A DNA stretch of 64,000 nucleotides from an archaeon (GCA_902812495.1 CADDZR010000001.1:62001-126000); one strand, 5' to 3'; shown: positions 1-8,184, numbered from the stretch's first letter. Notes: a model not told the origin generated them from the sequence alone. Numbers and translations are program-made.

Positions 1-426
1 GACGATATACCGGATTTTATAAAGGAGTTTCAACTCAATCTTATAAGCACGGTACTTGATTTTGAAAATGCAAACGAGGTATATACTGAAGGTATTAGAA
101 AGGGACTTGAATTAACTAACCAAACACTAGACATGATAAGAAATGGCTCTGTTTTAGCGGAGAGGCTTTTTATTAAAAAGAGAATCTGGAGGGATCCCTC
201 AGATTATAATGTGAACGTGGCTCACTCTGTTGCTGCGCAAAAACTAATTTCGGTTGGCAGAAAGGTTGATACTGGAGACAATGTAGGTTTTCTTTATATT
301 GACCATCGCAACCCCAATCCTCTGCTGAGGGTTGAGATCTTACCAAAATGGTATGATAAAGAATATTATTCAAAAATGATAATTAATACAGCAAAGACTA
401 TATTTGAAAGCTTAAAAGAAAAGTAA
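1..426 (+). CDS. polB: DNA polymerase family B, C-terminal part (truncated by window start)
   Basis: Frame 1 is open from the first base, so only the last 141 residues of the protein are present. They match the thumb/C-terminal region of archaeal family B DNA polymerases: a helical stretch, then the block KKRIWRDPSDYNV, then NVAHSVAAQKLISVGRKVDTGD followed closely by a segment with YIDHRNPNP. Archaeal PolB is a replicative or repair polymerase with a proofreading exonuclease; its exonuclease and palm motifs would lie upstream of the window. An internal ATG at 133 is not the start, because the open frame and similarity continue upstream. tRNA-Phe follows. Identification is from remembered family sequence patterns and the catalytic core is not visible. 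Confidence 0.85.
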   Translation, partial: DDIPDFIKEFQLNLISTVLDFENANEVYTEGIRKGLELTNQTLDMIRNGSVLAERLFIKKRIWRDPSDYNVNVAHSVAAQKLISVGRKVDTGDNVGFLYIDHRNPNPLLRVEILPKWYDKEYYSKMIINTAKTIFESLKEK

Positions 427-492
427 ATACACCCACTCAAGTGAAGAGCACGAATTACATTCTAAATTGCCTCAAACAAGAAAACTTTAAGC

Positions 493-505
493 GCCGTATA
501 AAAAA
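493..505 (+). promoter_or_regulatory. TATA-like element upstream of tRNA-Phe
   Basis: The A/T run CGTATAAAAAATC begins about 24 bases before the tRNA 5' end, the spacing expected for an archaeal TATA box (box A) if the transcript starts at or just before the mature tRNA end. Inference from position and composition only. Confidence 0.45.
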
Positions 506-516
506 TCAGGTAAACA

Positions 517-590
517 GCCAGGGTAGCTCAGCCTGGGAGAGCACCCGGCTGAAGACCGGGCTGTCGTCGGTTCAAATCCGACCCCTGGCA
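517..590 (+). tRNA. tRNA-Phe (GAA)
   Basis: A complete cloverleaf can be folded. The acceptor stem is GCCAGGG/CCCTGGC with discriminator A at 590, the D stem is GCTC/GAGC, the anticodon stem is CCCGG/CCGGG with loop CTGAAGA (anticodon GAA at 551-553), and the T arm has the TTCAAAT loop. No intron is needed and no CCA is encoded. Confidence 0.97.
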
Positions 591-690
591 TATAACAACA
601 TTAACTGAAACCGTGATCGCGGTAAAATCAAATTCTTTAATTTAGTGTATCTGACAACTATTAATATAAGCAAATTGTTGATGGTGTGGT

Positions 691-1206
691 TTGACAAAGT
701 GGGAATGCTATAGATGCGGTTATGTGTTTGAAGGGGATACAACCCCTGAAGAATGTCCAAACTGTCATTATTCACTCACCTTTTGGCTTGAACATGTCGA
801 GGAAAAACCACTTACTGTCAGAGCCTTTGTCAAAACAGACTTTCTTACGATAGATGCGGATAAATCCGTTTGGGAGGCTGCGCGTTCAATGAAGGAAAAG
901 GGTGTTGGAAACATAATTGTAACCGTAAATGGGGAACCAGTTGGTATTGTTACTGAGAGGGATATACTGAACAAGGTCGCGGCTGAGGATCTACTTGCTT
1001 CACGTGTACAGGTTAGGAAAATAATGTCGTCACCTCTGATCTCGGTGACTACGGACACACCTCTGGAAGAAGCCATAAAGCTAATGGCGAAACACCACAT
1101 AAGGACGCTCTACGTCACGGAAAACGGTAAGCCATATGGGCTTCTAAACATGAGGGCAATAGTAGGAGACCAGTTCAGGGTGGCTAGACCTGTAGAAGAG
1201 AAGTGA
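691..1206 (+). CDS. Zinc-ribbon plus CBS-pair protein
   Basis: 171 residues. An N-terminal rubredoxin-like zinc ribbon (CYRCGY at 6-11 and CPNC at 22-25) is followed by two CBS domains, the first about residues 45-100 (containing GNIIVTVNGEPVGIVTERD) and the second about 108-165 (HIRTLYVTENGKPYGLLNM). CBS pairs bind adenosyl nucleotides and act as energy or ligand sensors; the zinc ribbon may bind nucleic acid or a partner protein. The target is unknown. The start is TTG at 691, preceded by a GGTGTGG stretch that could serve as a ribosome binding site. It converges on modE with a 4-base gap. Confidence 0.8.
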   Translation: MTKWECYRCGYVFEGDTTPEECPNCHYSLTFWLEHVEEKPLTVRAFVKTDFLTIDADKSVWEAARSMKEKGVGNIIVTVNGEPVGIVTERDILNKVAAEDLLASRVQVRKIMSSPLISVTTDTPLEEAIKLMAKHHIRTLYVTENGKPYGLLNMRAIVGDQFRVARPVEEK

Positions 1207-1210
1207 GAAA

Positions 1211-1765
1211 TTAGCTCTTACCTATTATAATTTCTGTTGCCTTTATGATTGCGTCTACCACATCTCCCTCTTTTAATCCGAGCTCTTTAACCGCATCTGT
1301 TGATATCACAGAAATAATCTTTCCTCTCTCGAGTATTTGCATTTTAACCATTGAAGTTACATCTCCTCTTTCTATCTTAACAACTTTGGCTTTGACTTTA
1401 TTTCTTGCACTCAGCCTGTAGCCGGCGTGCTGCCAGTAGTCTGAATCGCTCAGGGCATTAAAAATGTATTTCCTCAAGCGTCTGAAGTTCTTTAAGAGTT
1501 CCTTGCCTTGATCAGTTAATTCTGCTCCACCCCCCTTTTTTCCGCCAGATTTTCTCTTTACCAAGCTCATCCCCGTCCTCTTTTCCAGTGCTGAAATTCT
1601 CGACCAAGCCGCCCTGAATGAAAGGCCCGCCCTTCTGGCCGCCTCCGATATAGACCCAGACTCAGAAATAAACCTAAGAAGTCTCGCGTCTACTTGATCA
1701 ATAATGGGTACTCTTGACTCGTTCTCCAAGACCAAGTAAAAATTCGGTCTGAGGCCACTATGCAT
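1211..1765 (-). CDS. modE: ModE-type molybdate/tungstate-responsive transcriptional regulator
   Basis: 184 residues. The N-terminal half is a LysR/ModE-type winged helix (ARLLRFISESGSISEAARR, then the recognition region SFRAAWSRISALEKRTG and the basic KRKSGGKKGGG wing). The C-terminal third is a single TOBE/Mop-like oxyanion-binding domain (SARNKVKAKVVKIERGDV to IIKATEIIIG). In the ModE family, molybdate or tungstate binding to TOBE promotes operator binding and represses uptake genes. The gene is divergent from the oxyanion ABC transporter, with a perfect palindrome between them, which fits autoregulated repression of uptake. Bacterial ModE has two Mop domains; one is seen here. Confidence 0.88.
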   Translation of the reverse strand: MHSGLRPNFYLVLENESRVPIIDQVDARLLRFISESGSISEAARRAGLSFRAAWSRISALEKRTGMSLVKRKSGGKKGGGAELTDQGKELLKNFRRLRKYIFNALSDSDYWQHAGYRLSARNKVKAKVVKIERGDVTSMVKMQILERGKIISVISTDAVKELGLKEGDVVDAIIKATEIIIGKS

Positions 1766-1785
1766 GTTTTCTCTTTCTACGACAT

Positions 1786-1804
1786 GAATAAATACTTTTA
1801 TAGG
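1786..1804. promoter_or_regulatory. Shared AT-rich TATA region between modE and wtpA
   Basis: The segment around AAATACTTTTATAGG can be read as a TATA box in both directions. On the minus strand CTATAAAAGTATTTA lies 20-35 bases before the modE ATG. On the plus strand it lies about 40 bases before the wtpA TTG and immediately upstream of the palindrome at 1806. Both assignments are inference. Confidence 0.45.
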
Positions 1805-1805
1805 T

Positions 1806-1829
1806 CGTTATGAACAGCCATTCATAACG
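1806..1829. promoter_or_regulatory. ModE operator: perfect 9-bp inverted repeat with 6-bp spacer
   Basis: CGTTATGAA, six bases CAGCCA, then TTCATAACG form a perfect inverted repeat between modE and the transporter. The outer CGTTAT and the 6-base spacing resemble the known bacterial ModE box (CGNTATATA-N6-TATATANCG). The site lies between the presumed TATA box and the wtpA start, so a bound repressor would cover the transcription start. Confidence 0.8.
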
Positions 1830-1840
1830 GTGTAACAAAT

Positions 1841-2854
1841 TTGCAGAAAAGATATTTGGCGGTTATTGTTGTTGTCTTGGTTGTTGTGGCCGCGTTCGCA
1901 ATTTACCAAACAATAACCCAGAAGAAAAATACACTCATGATCTACACTGCAGATGCATACGTCGGCGAGGTAAATGCTTTCGCTGGTAACTTCAGCATTT
2001 CAGAGGGGGTCGACACCTCTCTCAAGTCGGCAGGTTCTTTTGCCCTTGCGCAACAGATAGCACAAGGAAGCCCTTGTGACGTCTTCTTTTCAATCGCGAA
2101 GTCTGCAGTGCAGAAACAGTACCTTGGAAGCCAATTCTCTGGCTGGGCAATAGCTTTAGCCTCCGACCAGATGGTGATAGCATACTCGTCCAGCGTTTCG
2201 ACAAACCGGGCGGCGGAAACCATCGTCCAAGAATACAATTCATCTGATGGGAAATTGAACATGTCTCAATGGAGGATCTTATTCGAACAATTAACTTCGG
2301 GAAACGTCAAGTTAGGTATTGCAAATCCTTCAACCGATCCTGCGGGACTGAGAGGTTGGTTAGTTCTCGAGGCAGCTGGTTATGTATATGCGGGCAACCA
2401 AAGTTATTATACGAGCAGAATAATGTTAAACAAGGGAAATGTTACAGGAGACCATGCCGCAAACCTTGTAGCACCCTTGGAAACGGGTGAGATACAGTTC
2501 CTCTTCATCTACAGGTCGTTCGCTATATCTCACAAACTTCATTTCCTAACACTTGAAGACAGTGTCAATTTCGGCAACATTGGTATGGGTCCATTCTATT
2601 CTAAGTTTAGCTACAAGCTCTCAAAGGGAACACAAACAGGAGCGCCGATAGTCCTTTATGTTACAGTGCCATCTGGCTCGTCAAACAAGGACCTTGCATA
2701 CAGGTTTGTTAAGTACGTTGTCGCACACTCGAAAATGTTGAGTGAGTTCGGTATGATCCCCCTAAACCCAGTCGTAGTTTATAACAGTACAGCTCTACCG
2801 CCGCAACTTAGTGATATTCTTAGTGGTTCCGCTATAATAGGAGGAAGTTTATGA
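1841..2854 (+). CDS. wtpA: Molybdate/tungstate ABC transporter, substrate-binding protein
   Basis: 337 residues starting with TTG. An N-terminal hydrophobic helix (about residues 5-22) serves as signal anchor. The mature part is a type II periplasmic-binding fold of the ModA/WtpA family: LMIYTADAYVGEVNAF near the start, PCDVFFSIAKSAVQ, a central IANPSTDPAGLRGW motif, and GEIQFLFIYRSFA towards the C-terminus. The protein should capture molybdate or tungstate outside the membrane and pass it to the permease encoded next. Archaeal members (WtpA) commonly prefer tungstate; the sequence alone does not settle which anion. It is the first gene of an operon under the ModE-like operator and overlaps the permease gene by ATGA. 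Confidence 0.88.
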   Translation: MQKRYLAVIVVVLVVVAAFAIYQTITQKKNTLMIYTADAYVGEVNAFAGNFSISEGVDTSLKSAGSFALAQQIAQGSPCDVFFSIAKSAVQKQYLGSQFSGWAIALASDQMVIAYSSSVSTNRAAETIVQEYNSSDGKLNMSQWRILFEQLTSGNVKLGIANPSTDPAGLRGWLVLEAAGYVYAGNQSYYTSRIMLNKGNVTGDHAANLVAPLETGEIQFLFIYRSFAISHKLHFLTLEDSVNFGNIGMGPFYSKFSYKLSKGTQTGAPIVLYVTVPSGSSNKDLAYRFVKYVVAHSKMLSEFGMIPLNPVVVYNSTALPPQLSDILSGSAIIGGSL

Positions 2855-3639
2855 ATAAACTCCACCTTATTTCTGTCATAGTTATATTGATTTTAGCCTT
2901 CCCTGTTATGGTGCTCGTGTACTATGGCTTTGGTCCCAAACTTGACCCCTTAGGATACGGCCCATCTGTAATAAGTTCAGTCATGCTGACAGTTGTTTCT
3001 TCCGCTATAGCCTCGCTGGTGCTTGTCATCTTGCTCACCCCGGTAGCATACTACCTTGCTAGACACAAGAGCCCCGTACTGGAAACTGTTGCGGATATTC
3101 CTGCATCAATACCTCATCCAATTATTGGTATATGCCTTCTGTTGATAAATAGTAACATAACTCCAATAGGTGTTTTTCTCCACTCTGTTGGAATCGACTT
3201 CTTCAACACCATGTTAGGTCTTGTCTCTGCTCTCACGATAATATCTGCTCCAATTTACCTCAAATCTCTTCAACCCTTTTACATCTCAATGGAAAGGGGA
3301 CCCGAAATATACGCCATGAGTTTCGGAGCTTCTGAATTCTCTGCATTCTTTAATGTGGTATTGCCAAATTCTTTCCGTGGCATATTAGGAGCATACCTGA
3401 TATCAATGAGTAGGAGTATGAGCGAGTTCGGTTCTGTTTCAATCATCGCCTATGCAATACTGCAGTATCCTTTCTACGGTGTCTCGCCTGCGCCAGTGTT
3501 AATTTACCAGTACTATTCTTTTTATGGTCTTGGACCAGCTCTTACGTCATCAGCTCTAATGGTTGTAGTCGGGATATTGCTCATGATAGCTTTGCGTATC
3601 GTTGAAAAGCAGGGTAAAGATGATAGAATTCTCTATTAA
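2851..3639 (+). CDS. wtpB: Molybdate/tungstate ABC transporter, permease
   Basis: 262 residues with about six hydrophobic segments, matching ModB/WtpB permeases. The EAA-type loop that contacts the ATPase is visible near residues 145-180 (ERGPEIYAMSFGASEFSAFF followed by VLPNSFRGILGAY), and the conserved SMSRSMSEFGSV segment follows. It forms the membrane channel of the oxyanion importer. The start ATG overlaps the wtpA stop, and its own end overlaps the start of the ATPase gene, so translation is probably coupled. Confidence 0.87.
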   Translation: MNKLHLISVIVILILAFPVMVLVYYGFGPKLDPLGYGPSVISSVMLTVVSSAIASLVLVILLTPVAYYLARHKSPVLETVADIPASIPHPIIGICLLLINSNITPIGVFLHSVGIDFFNTMLGLVSALTIISAPIYLKSLQPFYISMERGPEIYAMSFGASEFSAFFNVVLPNSFRGILGAYLISMSRSMSEFGSVSIIAYAILQYPFYGVSPAPVLIYQYYSFYGLGPALTSSALMVVVGILLMIALRIVEKQGKDDRILY

Positions 3640-4222
3640 AAAGAAACTAGATAACTTTGTTCTTGAGGCAGAGCTTGCTGACTCAGGCTTTATATGCGTA
3701 AGTGGAAAGAATGGTTCAGGGAAAACAACACTCCTGAACTGCATTGCCGGAATATACAAAATTGACTCGGGCTGGATTAAAATTAATGGCAAAGACATAA
3801 CTTCCCTGCCGATCTACAAAAGAAAAGTTGTTCTAACGAATTACACGTCTTATATCCCCCACCTGACAGTTGACGAACATCTGGTCTTTGGTCTAAAATT
3901 CAAGAAAAAAGGAGACAGTTCTATCCTTCATATAGTACGTGAAAAGCTTGGTATCAAGTTCAATTCACGTGTTAACAAGTTAAGCTTGGGAAATAGGTCA
4001 AAGATTTCATTGGCTACAGCCTTGATATCCCTCCCAAACGTCATACTTGTTGATGAGCTTTTTTCAAATCTTGATAATAAAGAAGAATTTATGATTAATT
4101 ATAAAGAAATAGCTAGATCTAATAAAATAGATGTTATATATACAACACAGCATAATGAAGATGCTCTTTATGCAGACCATCACTATGTCGTAAATGAAGG
4201 CCAGACAAAAAAGATAATTTAA
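3620..4222 (+). CDS. wtpC: ABC transporter ATPase of the molybdate/tungstate importer (short, no TOBE domain)
   Basis: About 200 residues from ATG 3620, which has an upstream AGGGTAA; an in-frame TTG at 3602 is possible but deeper inside wtpB. Walker A is GKNGSGKTT, Walker B is VILVDELFSNLD, and the H-loop is QH in TTQHNEDALYADHH. The signature motif is degenerate, LSLGNRSKIS instead of LSGGQ. Most ModC/WtpC proteins are 330-360 residues with a C-terminal TOBE regulatory domain; that domain is missing here, so any trans-inhibition by molybdate must come from elsewhere, for example ModE. Its position at the end of the operon makes it the energising subunit of this importer. Confidence 0.82.
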   Translation: MIEFSIKKKLDNFVLEAELADSGFICVSGKNGSGKTTLLNCIAGIYKIDSGWIKINGKDITSLPIYKRKVVLTNYTSYIPHLTVDEHLVFGLKFKKKGDSSILHIVREKLGIKFNSRVNKLSLGNRSKISLATALISLPNVILVDELFSNLDNKEEFMINYKEIARSNKIDVIYTTQHNEDALYADHHYVVNEGQTKKII

Positions 4223-4262
4223 TATTTTAGACAATTACGAAAGATAAATTAAACACTTTCCT

Positions 4263-5135
4263 TTGTTTGGAATACGGGAGAAAAGTGCTCCGTTGCTCAG
4301 AATAGAGGACGTCTCCTCAGATTATGAAAGAAGAGAAGTCCTTCATTCGATAAATATTACGCTCCCAGGGCCGGGGGTGTATGTTGTCCTTGGGCCGAAT
4401 GGGGCTGGGAAAACAACTCTGTTTAGGACCATAGCGGGTGTACTCAAACCATACACAGGTGCCGTATTTTTTAATGGGGTAAACACATATCACTCAAATC
4501 ACATAAGGAAAGATATTGGTTATCTTTCCCATTTCACATCTCTCCCAGAAGAGATGACAGTTAGGCAGGCCCTTGATTTTTATGCTTCAATAGAAGGTGG
4601 GAATTCGGAGTCGGCGATCAGAAAACTTGGGCTGGAAGAATTTGAAAATTTGAAGATAAGCAAGTTGAGCCAAGGTCTCAAAAAACTTGCTTCGGTTGCG
4701 AAGATATTCTTGAGAGAGCGAAAACTTTTCCTTTTGGATGAACCAACATCGAATTTGGATCCCTCTTATTCTATGATGATAAGAGACATGATGTTATCCC
4801 TGGCGAAAGAAAAAATGATATTCTACTCGTCACACAACCTCTACGAAGCAAGCAATGTAAGTGATCAGGTTATATTGATAAAGGAAGGTAGACTTGTTTT
4901 CTTTGGAAAGAGAGAAGAACTAAAAACCAGGAGTTACAGGATAGGAATTAGGTCAGATAAAGATTTGAAACCTTTATTTCTTGGAGGATATTATGAGAAG
5001 GGATACTATGTCCTCACAGTTAAAGATAAAGAAGAGACTGCTGAGATCATAAAGAAAGTTTTGGAAAGCGGTGCAAGGATATACGAAGTAAGAGAACTGG
5101 ACAATCCATTGGAAGAGGTTTTCAAAGGTGAGTAG
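4263..5135 (+). CDS. ABC transporter ATP-binding protein (NatA/CcmA-like exporter type)
   Basis: 290 residues from TTG. Walker A is GPNGAGKTTLF, the signature is LSQGLKKLASVA (degenerate), Walker B is LFLLDEPTSNLDP, and the H-loop is SSHNLYEAS. A C-terminal extension of about 70 residues follows the nucleotide-binding domain, as in ABC-2 type exporters. The permease gene follows with no gap, so the two form an export pump with unknown cargo. The gene is only 40 bases after the molybdate/tungstate ATPase gene and could be read through from it, but no functional link is visible. Confidence 0.82.
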   Translation: MFGIREKSAPLLRIEDVSSDYERREVLHSINITLPGPGVYVVLGPNGAGKTTLFRTIAGVLKPYTGAVFFNGVNTYHSNHIRKDIGYLSHFTSLPEEMTVRQALDFYASIEGGNSESAIRKLGLEEFENLKISKLSQGLKKLASVAKIFLRERKLFLLDEPTSNLDPSYSMMIRDMMLSLAKEKMIFYSSHNLYEASNVSDQVILIKEGRLVFFGKREELKTRSYRIGIRSDKDLKPLFLGGYYEKGYYVLTVKDKEETAEIIKKVLESGARIYEVRELDNPLEEVFKGE

Positions 5136-5816
5136 ATGGACATAACTCCACAGATAATGAAAAGGAGTGCCAAACTCGGGATGGGATTCGTCATTTTGTC
5201 ATTCTTAGTTGGTATAACCACAACCCTTGTCTTTGATTATTCTGCAAGGTTTGGACCTGGTGTGAATAACCCAGAAGCACTGTTTATATTACCGTTAATG
5301 GTTATACCTTTCGCAAGCATATCAGGACTTCTCATAACAACTCCGATTTATCTTCTATTTGTATATGACAAGAACAACGGTGTCCTTGAGTACTTGCTCG
5401 CAGTAGGGATGAGCCAGAGAGATATATTTGGAGGATATTTCAAAGCGGCGATAGGCCTATGCGTTGCGGCTATTGCACCTGTAATAATGATAAATACCGT
5501 ATTTTTACCTTCGGGACTTTACAATACAATGATAATGAATTTTCTTGCTGTAGTTACTTCTGTTTCCGATGTATCATTGGTGACAATACTTACAATGGCC
5601 TTCAGCTCCATGCAAAGAAGGCCTACAGGAGTAAATACACCACTAGGAATAACAATAGGTATGATTCTCGTTTTGCCGGAAGTCTTTTTGCTCCTTTCGT
5701 TTGGGTCCTCTGTTTTCTGGGTTGATGTCGCAATGGCCCTCATGATCTTCATATTATCTATCGCAATGCTTCTCCTAGTTAACATTCTGATTTCAAGGGA
5801 AAAGTTCTTGCCATGA
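5136..5816 (+). CDS. ABC-2 type transporter permease
   Basis: 226 residues with about six hydrophobic segments (for example GFVILSFLVGITTTLVF, then GLCVAAIAPVIMINTVFL near 110, and a C-terminal VDVAMALMIFILSIAMLLL). The segment VYDKNNGVLEYLLAVGMS resembles the cytoplasmic coupling region of ABC-2 permeases, which contacts the ATPase. The start codon directly abuts the stop of the ATPase gene. Substrate unknown. Confidence 0.75.
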   Translation: MDITPQIMKRSAKLGMGFVILSFLVGITTTLVFDYSARFGPGVNNPEALFILPLMVIPFASISGLLITTPIYLLFVYDKNNGVLEYLLAVGMSQRDIFGGYFKAAIGLCVAAIAPVIMINTVFLPSGLYNTMIMNFLAVVTSVSDVSLVTILTMAFSSMQRRPTGVNTPLGITIGMILVLPEVFLLLSFGSSVFWVDVAMALMIFILSIAMLLLVNILISREKFLP

Positions 5817-5856
5817 AGCTTAAACTTTATTTGTACTCTTTTGACAATGAATAAAC

Positions 5857-6330
5857 ATGGTTCAAGTTGGTGAAAGGGCCCCTGACTTTGTTCTGTATGA
5901 TGCAGACAGAAAAGAGAGGAGACTCGAGGAGTTCTTGAGTAATGGGAAAAAGACGATACTTGCATTCTTCCCTGGCGCATTCACAAGTGTATGCACAACC
6001 GAGATGTGCACTTTCAGAGATATGTTTGGCGAGCTTGTTAAGGCGAATGGAATATTGGTTGGGATCTCTGTTGACCCGCCATTTAGTCTGAAAGCATTTG
6101 CTGAAAAATATGGCTTAAATTTTCCATTACTTTCTGACTTTAAGAGGGAAGTCGTTCAGAAGTACGGAGTTCTATGGAAGGATCTCGCTGGTATCAAAGG
6201 TTACGATGTAGCAAACAGGTCAATCTTCATATTGGATGGATCAGGGAAGGTTGTTTACAAATGGATAGCTGAAAATCCTGGACAACTTCCAAACTTTGAC
6301 GAGATAAAGAAAGCGCTTGAAAGCAATTAA
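5857..6330 (+). CDS. bcp: Peroxiredoxin, Bcp/AhpC-TSA family
   Basis: 157 residues, thioredoxin fold. The active-site motif FPGAFTSVCTTEMC places the peroxidatic cysteine at C46 and a second cysteine at C51, the five-residue spacing of Bcp-type atypical 2-Cys peroxiredoxins. It should reduce hydrogen peroxide and alkyl hydroperoxides in the cytoplasm using a thioredoxin-like donor. An AT-rich AAACTTTATTT element about 30 bases before the ATG would allow a leaderless transcript. The 3' end overlaps that of the convergent FAD oxidase gene by 4 bases; the neighbour may produce the peroxide this protein removes. Confidence 0.92.
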   Translation: MVQVGERAPDFVLYDADRKERRLEEFLSNGKKTILAFFPGAFTSVCTTEMCTFRDMFGELVKANGILVGISVDPPFSLKAFAEKYGLNFPLLSDFKREVVQKYGVLWKDLAGIKGYDVANRSIFILDGSGKVVYKWIAENPGQLPNFDEIKKALESN

Positions 6331-7622
6331 ATAACCCACTCTTCCTTTTCGACCTTTCTATTCTTTGTTCCTATTCTTTCCACAGGATAATATGTCCCGT
6401 TATAGAGTTTTGCGTATTCTTCTCTTCTATAAGCAGCATCAACTATTCTGCCAAGCGAATCTGCTTTCATTATACCGCTTCCGCTGTCTCCTCCAACAAT
6501 GACCATGTTTGATTCTCTTTGAACAAATGGTATACAATCAGGAAGATGATATGCATACAGCCCGGCCCACATACTCTTAATCTCTGGTCTTGAGAATTGA
6601 GGAAAATATTCTTTTAGCACGGGATATATGTTCAAATTAAAATACTCTTCTTCAGCATTGTAAATTGAAAGGTCTCCCGGCTTATCGATAAATTCTCTAT
6701 TTATTTCATCTTCGCATGCGACCCAAAACTCTTGCGACTCGACTACAGGCTTGAAGTGAATCCCTGCTACAGGTAGAATAACCATCGGTAACAAACCTAA
6801 CTCATTGAAACCTTTGGTATTCATTAGTTCGATGAGAGGGCCACTGTTCTTGGCTGCGATGGAGAATATTTGTCTCTTTTTTGACTTGACTTGGAAATCT
6901 AGACCAAGTGGTTCAAGAATCACATTAGTCCAAGCACCGCATGCGACTACAATATCTTTGAAATATATCTTCGAGTAATTCTCAGTTTCCGCGGCAGAGA
7001 AAAACCACTCCTGCCATACGAAGGGTTCGCCTTCTATGCCCAAACTCTTCAAGGCGGAAGCTACTATTCTCATTACTTTGTGATTGAATATTGTTTTACC
7101 GCCAATTTTAACAAACTTATCTATATAGAAAGAAACAAGCTTCTCAGGCGCAAGCCTGCCGCATTTCGAACCAAAAACACCTTCCGAAACGGGTTTTAGT
7201 CCCATCACTAGCGATTCGTCAGAAGCAGGAGAAGGCTGGAAATTCATCTTTTTTTCAAGTTCTGTTTTAGTGTATACATTGACATCTATACCATTCTCTC
7301 TCATCCTCTGAATCTGCTTTTCATATATTGACGCCTTCTTCTCGTCAAGCAACCATAGGTATCCTATTTTTTGGATTCCGAGGTCAGCCCCTTGTGATTG
7401 GGCCTCGAGATAAAAATCAATGCTGTTGTCAGCCAGTATTTGATTGTCAAGAGAAGTAAAGGTATTTCTGAACATCCCATTACTTCTTCCAGTGTTGCCA
7501 GAGCCGGGGCTCGCAAGCATATCGACAAGGATGACATCCCTTTCCGGATTATTCTTCTTAATGTAGTAAGCTGAAACTGTTCCAAGTATACCCGAGCCTA
7601 TTACAAGGACATCACATTGCAT
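6327..7622 (-). CDS. FAD-dependent oxidoreductase, DAO/glycine-sarcosine oxidase type
   Basis: 431 residues. The N-terminus holds the dinucleotide-binding motif VLVIGSGILGTVSAYY followed by an acidic residue after the second strand (VILVD). GRSNGMFRNTF resembles the flavin-contact region of the DAO family, and the C-terminal FAD motif is GLYAYHLPDCIPFV then VIVGGDSGSGIMKAD. Relatives oxidise amino acids, sarcosine, glycerol phosphate or hydroxyglutarate; the substrate cannot be read from the sequence. Oxidase members release hydrogen peroxide, and a peroxiredoxin gene ends tail-to-tail with this one. Confidence 0.8.
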   Translation of the reverse strand: MQCDVLVIGSGILGTVSAYYIKKNNPERDVILVDMLASPGSGNTGRSNGMFRNTFTSLDNQILADNSIDFYLEAQSQGADLGIQKIGYLWLLDEKKASIYEKQIQRMRENGIDVNVYTKTELEKKMNFQPSPASDESLVMGLKPVSEGVFGSKCGRLAPEKLVSFYIDKFVKIGGKTIFNHKVMRIVASALKSLGIEGEPFVWQEWFFSAAETENYSKIYFKDIVVACGAWTNVILEPLGLDFQVKSKKRQIFSIAAKNSGPLIELMNTKGFNELGLLPMVILPVAGIHFKPVVESQEFWVACEDEINREFIDKPGDLSIYNAEEEYFNLNIYPVLKEYFPQFSRPEIKSMWAGLYAYHLPDCIPFVQRESNMVIVGGDSGSGIMKADSLGRIVDAAYRREEYAKLYNGTYYPVERIGTKNRKVEKEEWVI

Positions 7623-7638
7623 TTTTCCTCACCTCGAG

Positions 7639-7713
7639 GGCCGTGGGTGGGATTTGAACCCACGATCAGAAGGTCCACAGCCTCCTGTGTTACCAAGCTA
7701 CACCACCACGGCC
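7639..7713 (-). tRNA. tRNA-His (GTG) with encoded G-1
   Basis: Read on the minus strand, the acceptor stem is GCCGTGG/CCACGGC, the anticodon stem is GGAGG/CCTTC with loop CTGTGGA (anticodon GTG), and the T arm is GTGGG TTCAAAT CCCAC. An extra G at 7713 pairs with C73 at 7639, the histidine-specific identity element, here encoded in the genome. No intron is needed. Confidence 0.96.
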
Positions 7714-7740
7714 ACAGTATAGTGTTCTCTGTTTATTCCT

Positions 7741-8184
7741 TTACTTTTTCGTGAAGCAGTAATAAGGATTGCCCCCGTTCACCATATTCACAGCGAGCTC
7801 GACGATTCTTTCAGAGATCTCTTTCCATCTCTGGTCCCAGTCTATTGATTCTATCATGAGTTCCTTTTCTTCTTTGTTGTATTTCGACGGAACAAGGCGC
7901 CAAAGTGGTGTGCCGTAAAATGGTTTCACTATTCTGACATCCCATCGTCTGCATCTCATTCTGTTTCCTTCCAAAACATAATACTTGCATTTTGGACAGA
8001 ATCTTGATAACCATATTATTTCTCTTGTTCTCTTTACTTTTCTACCTATCTCTTCAAGAAGACGTTCGGATTCCTTCCGTATCATTTCAGCGAGTTCCTT
8101 TTGTCCCTCTTCTGTGTCCATGTAGTATTCTGGGTCTTCTGCGAGCGCCCTATACCAGCTTATCTCTATTTCATCTTCTTTCAT
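7741..8184 (-). CDS. Hypothetical protein with a central four-cysteine zinc site
   Basis: 147 residues, not recognised. The N-terminal half is acidic and helical (EEGQKELAEMIRKESERL); the middle has CPKCKYYVLEGNRMRCRR and a final cysteine in NPYYCF, which together could bind zinc. WDQRWKEISERIVELAV is a second helix. The charge pattern and clean ATG start suggest a real gene. It lies alone between tRNA-His and the NAD salvage cluster. A role cannot be assigned. Confidence 0.6.
   Translation of the reverse strand: MKEDEIEISWYRALAEDPEYYMDTEEGQKELAEMIRKESERLLEEIGRKVKRTREIIWLSRFCPKCKYYVLEGNRMRCRRWDVRIVKPFYGTPLWRLVPSKYNKEEKELMIESIDWDQRWKEISERIVELAVNMVNGGNPYYCFTKK

Noticed and set aside
5519-5980. 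153-residue minus-strand frame across the ABC-2 permease and peroxiredoxin genes
   Set aside because: Shadow of two well-supported plus-strand genes; low-complexity content and no motif.
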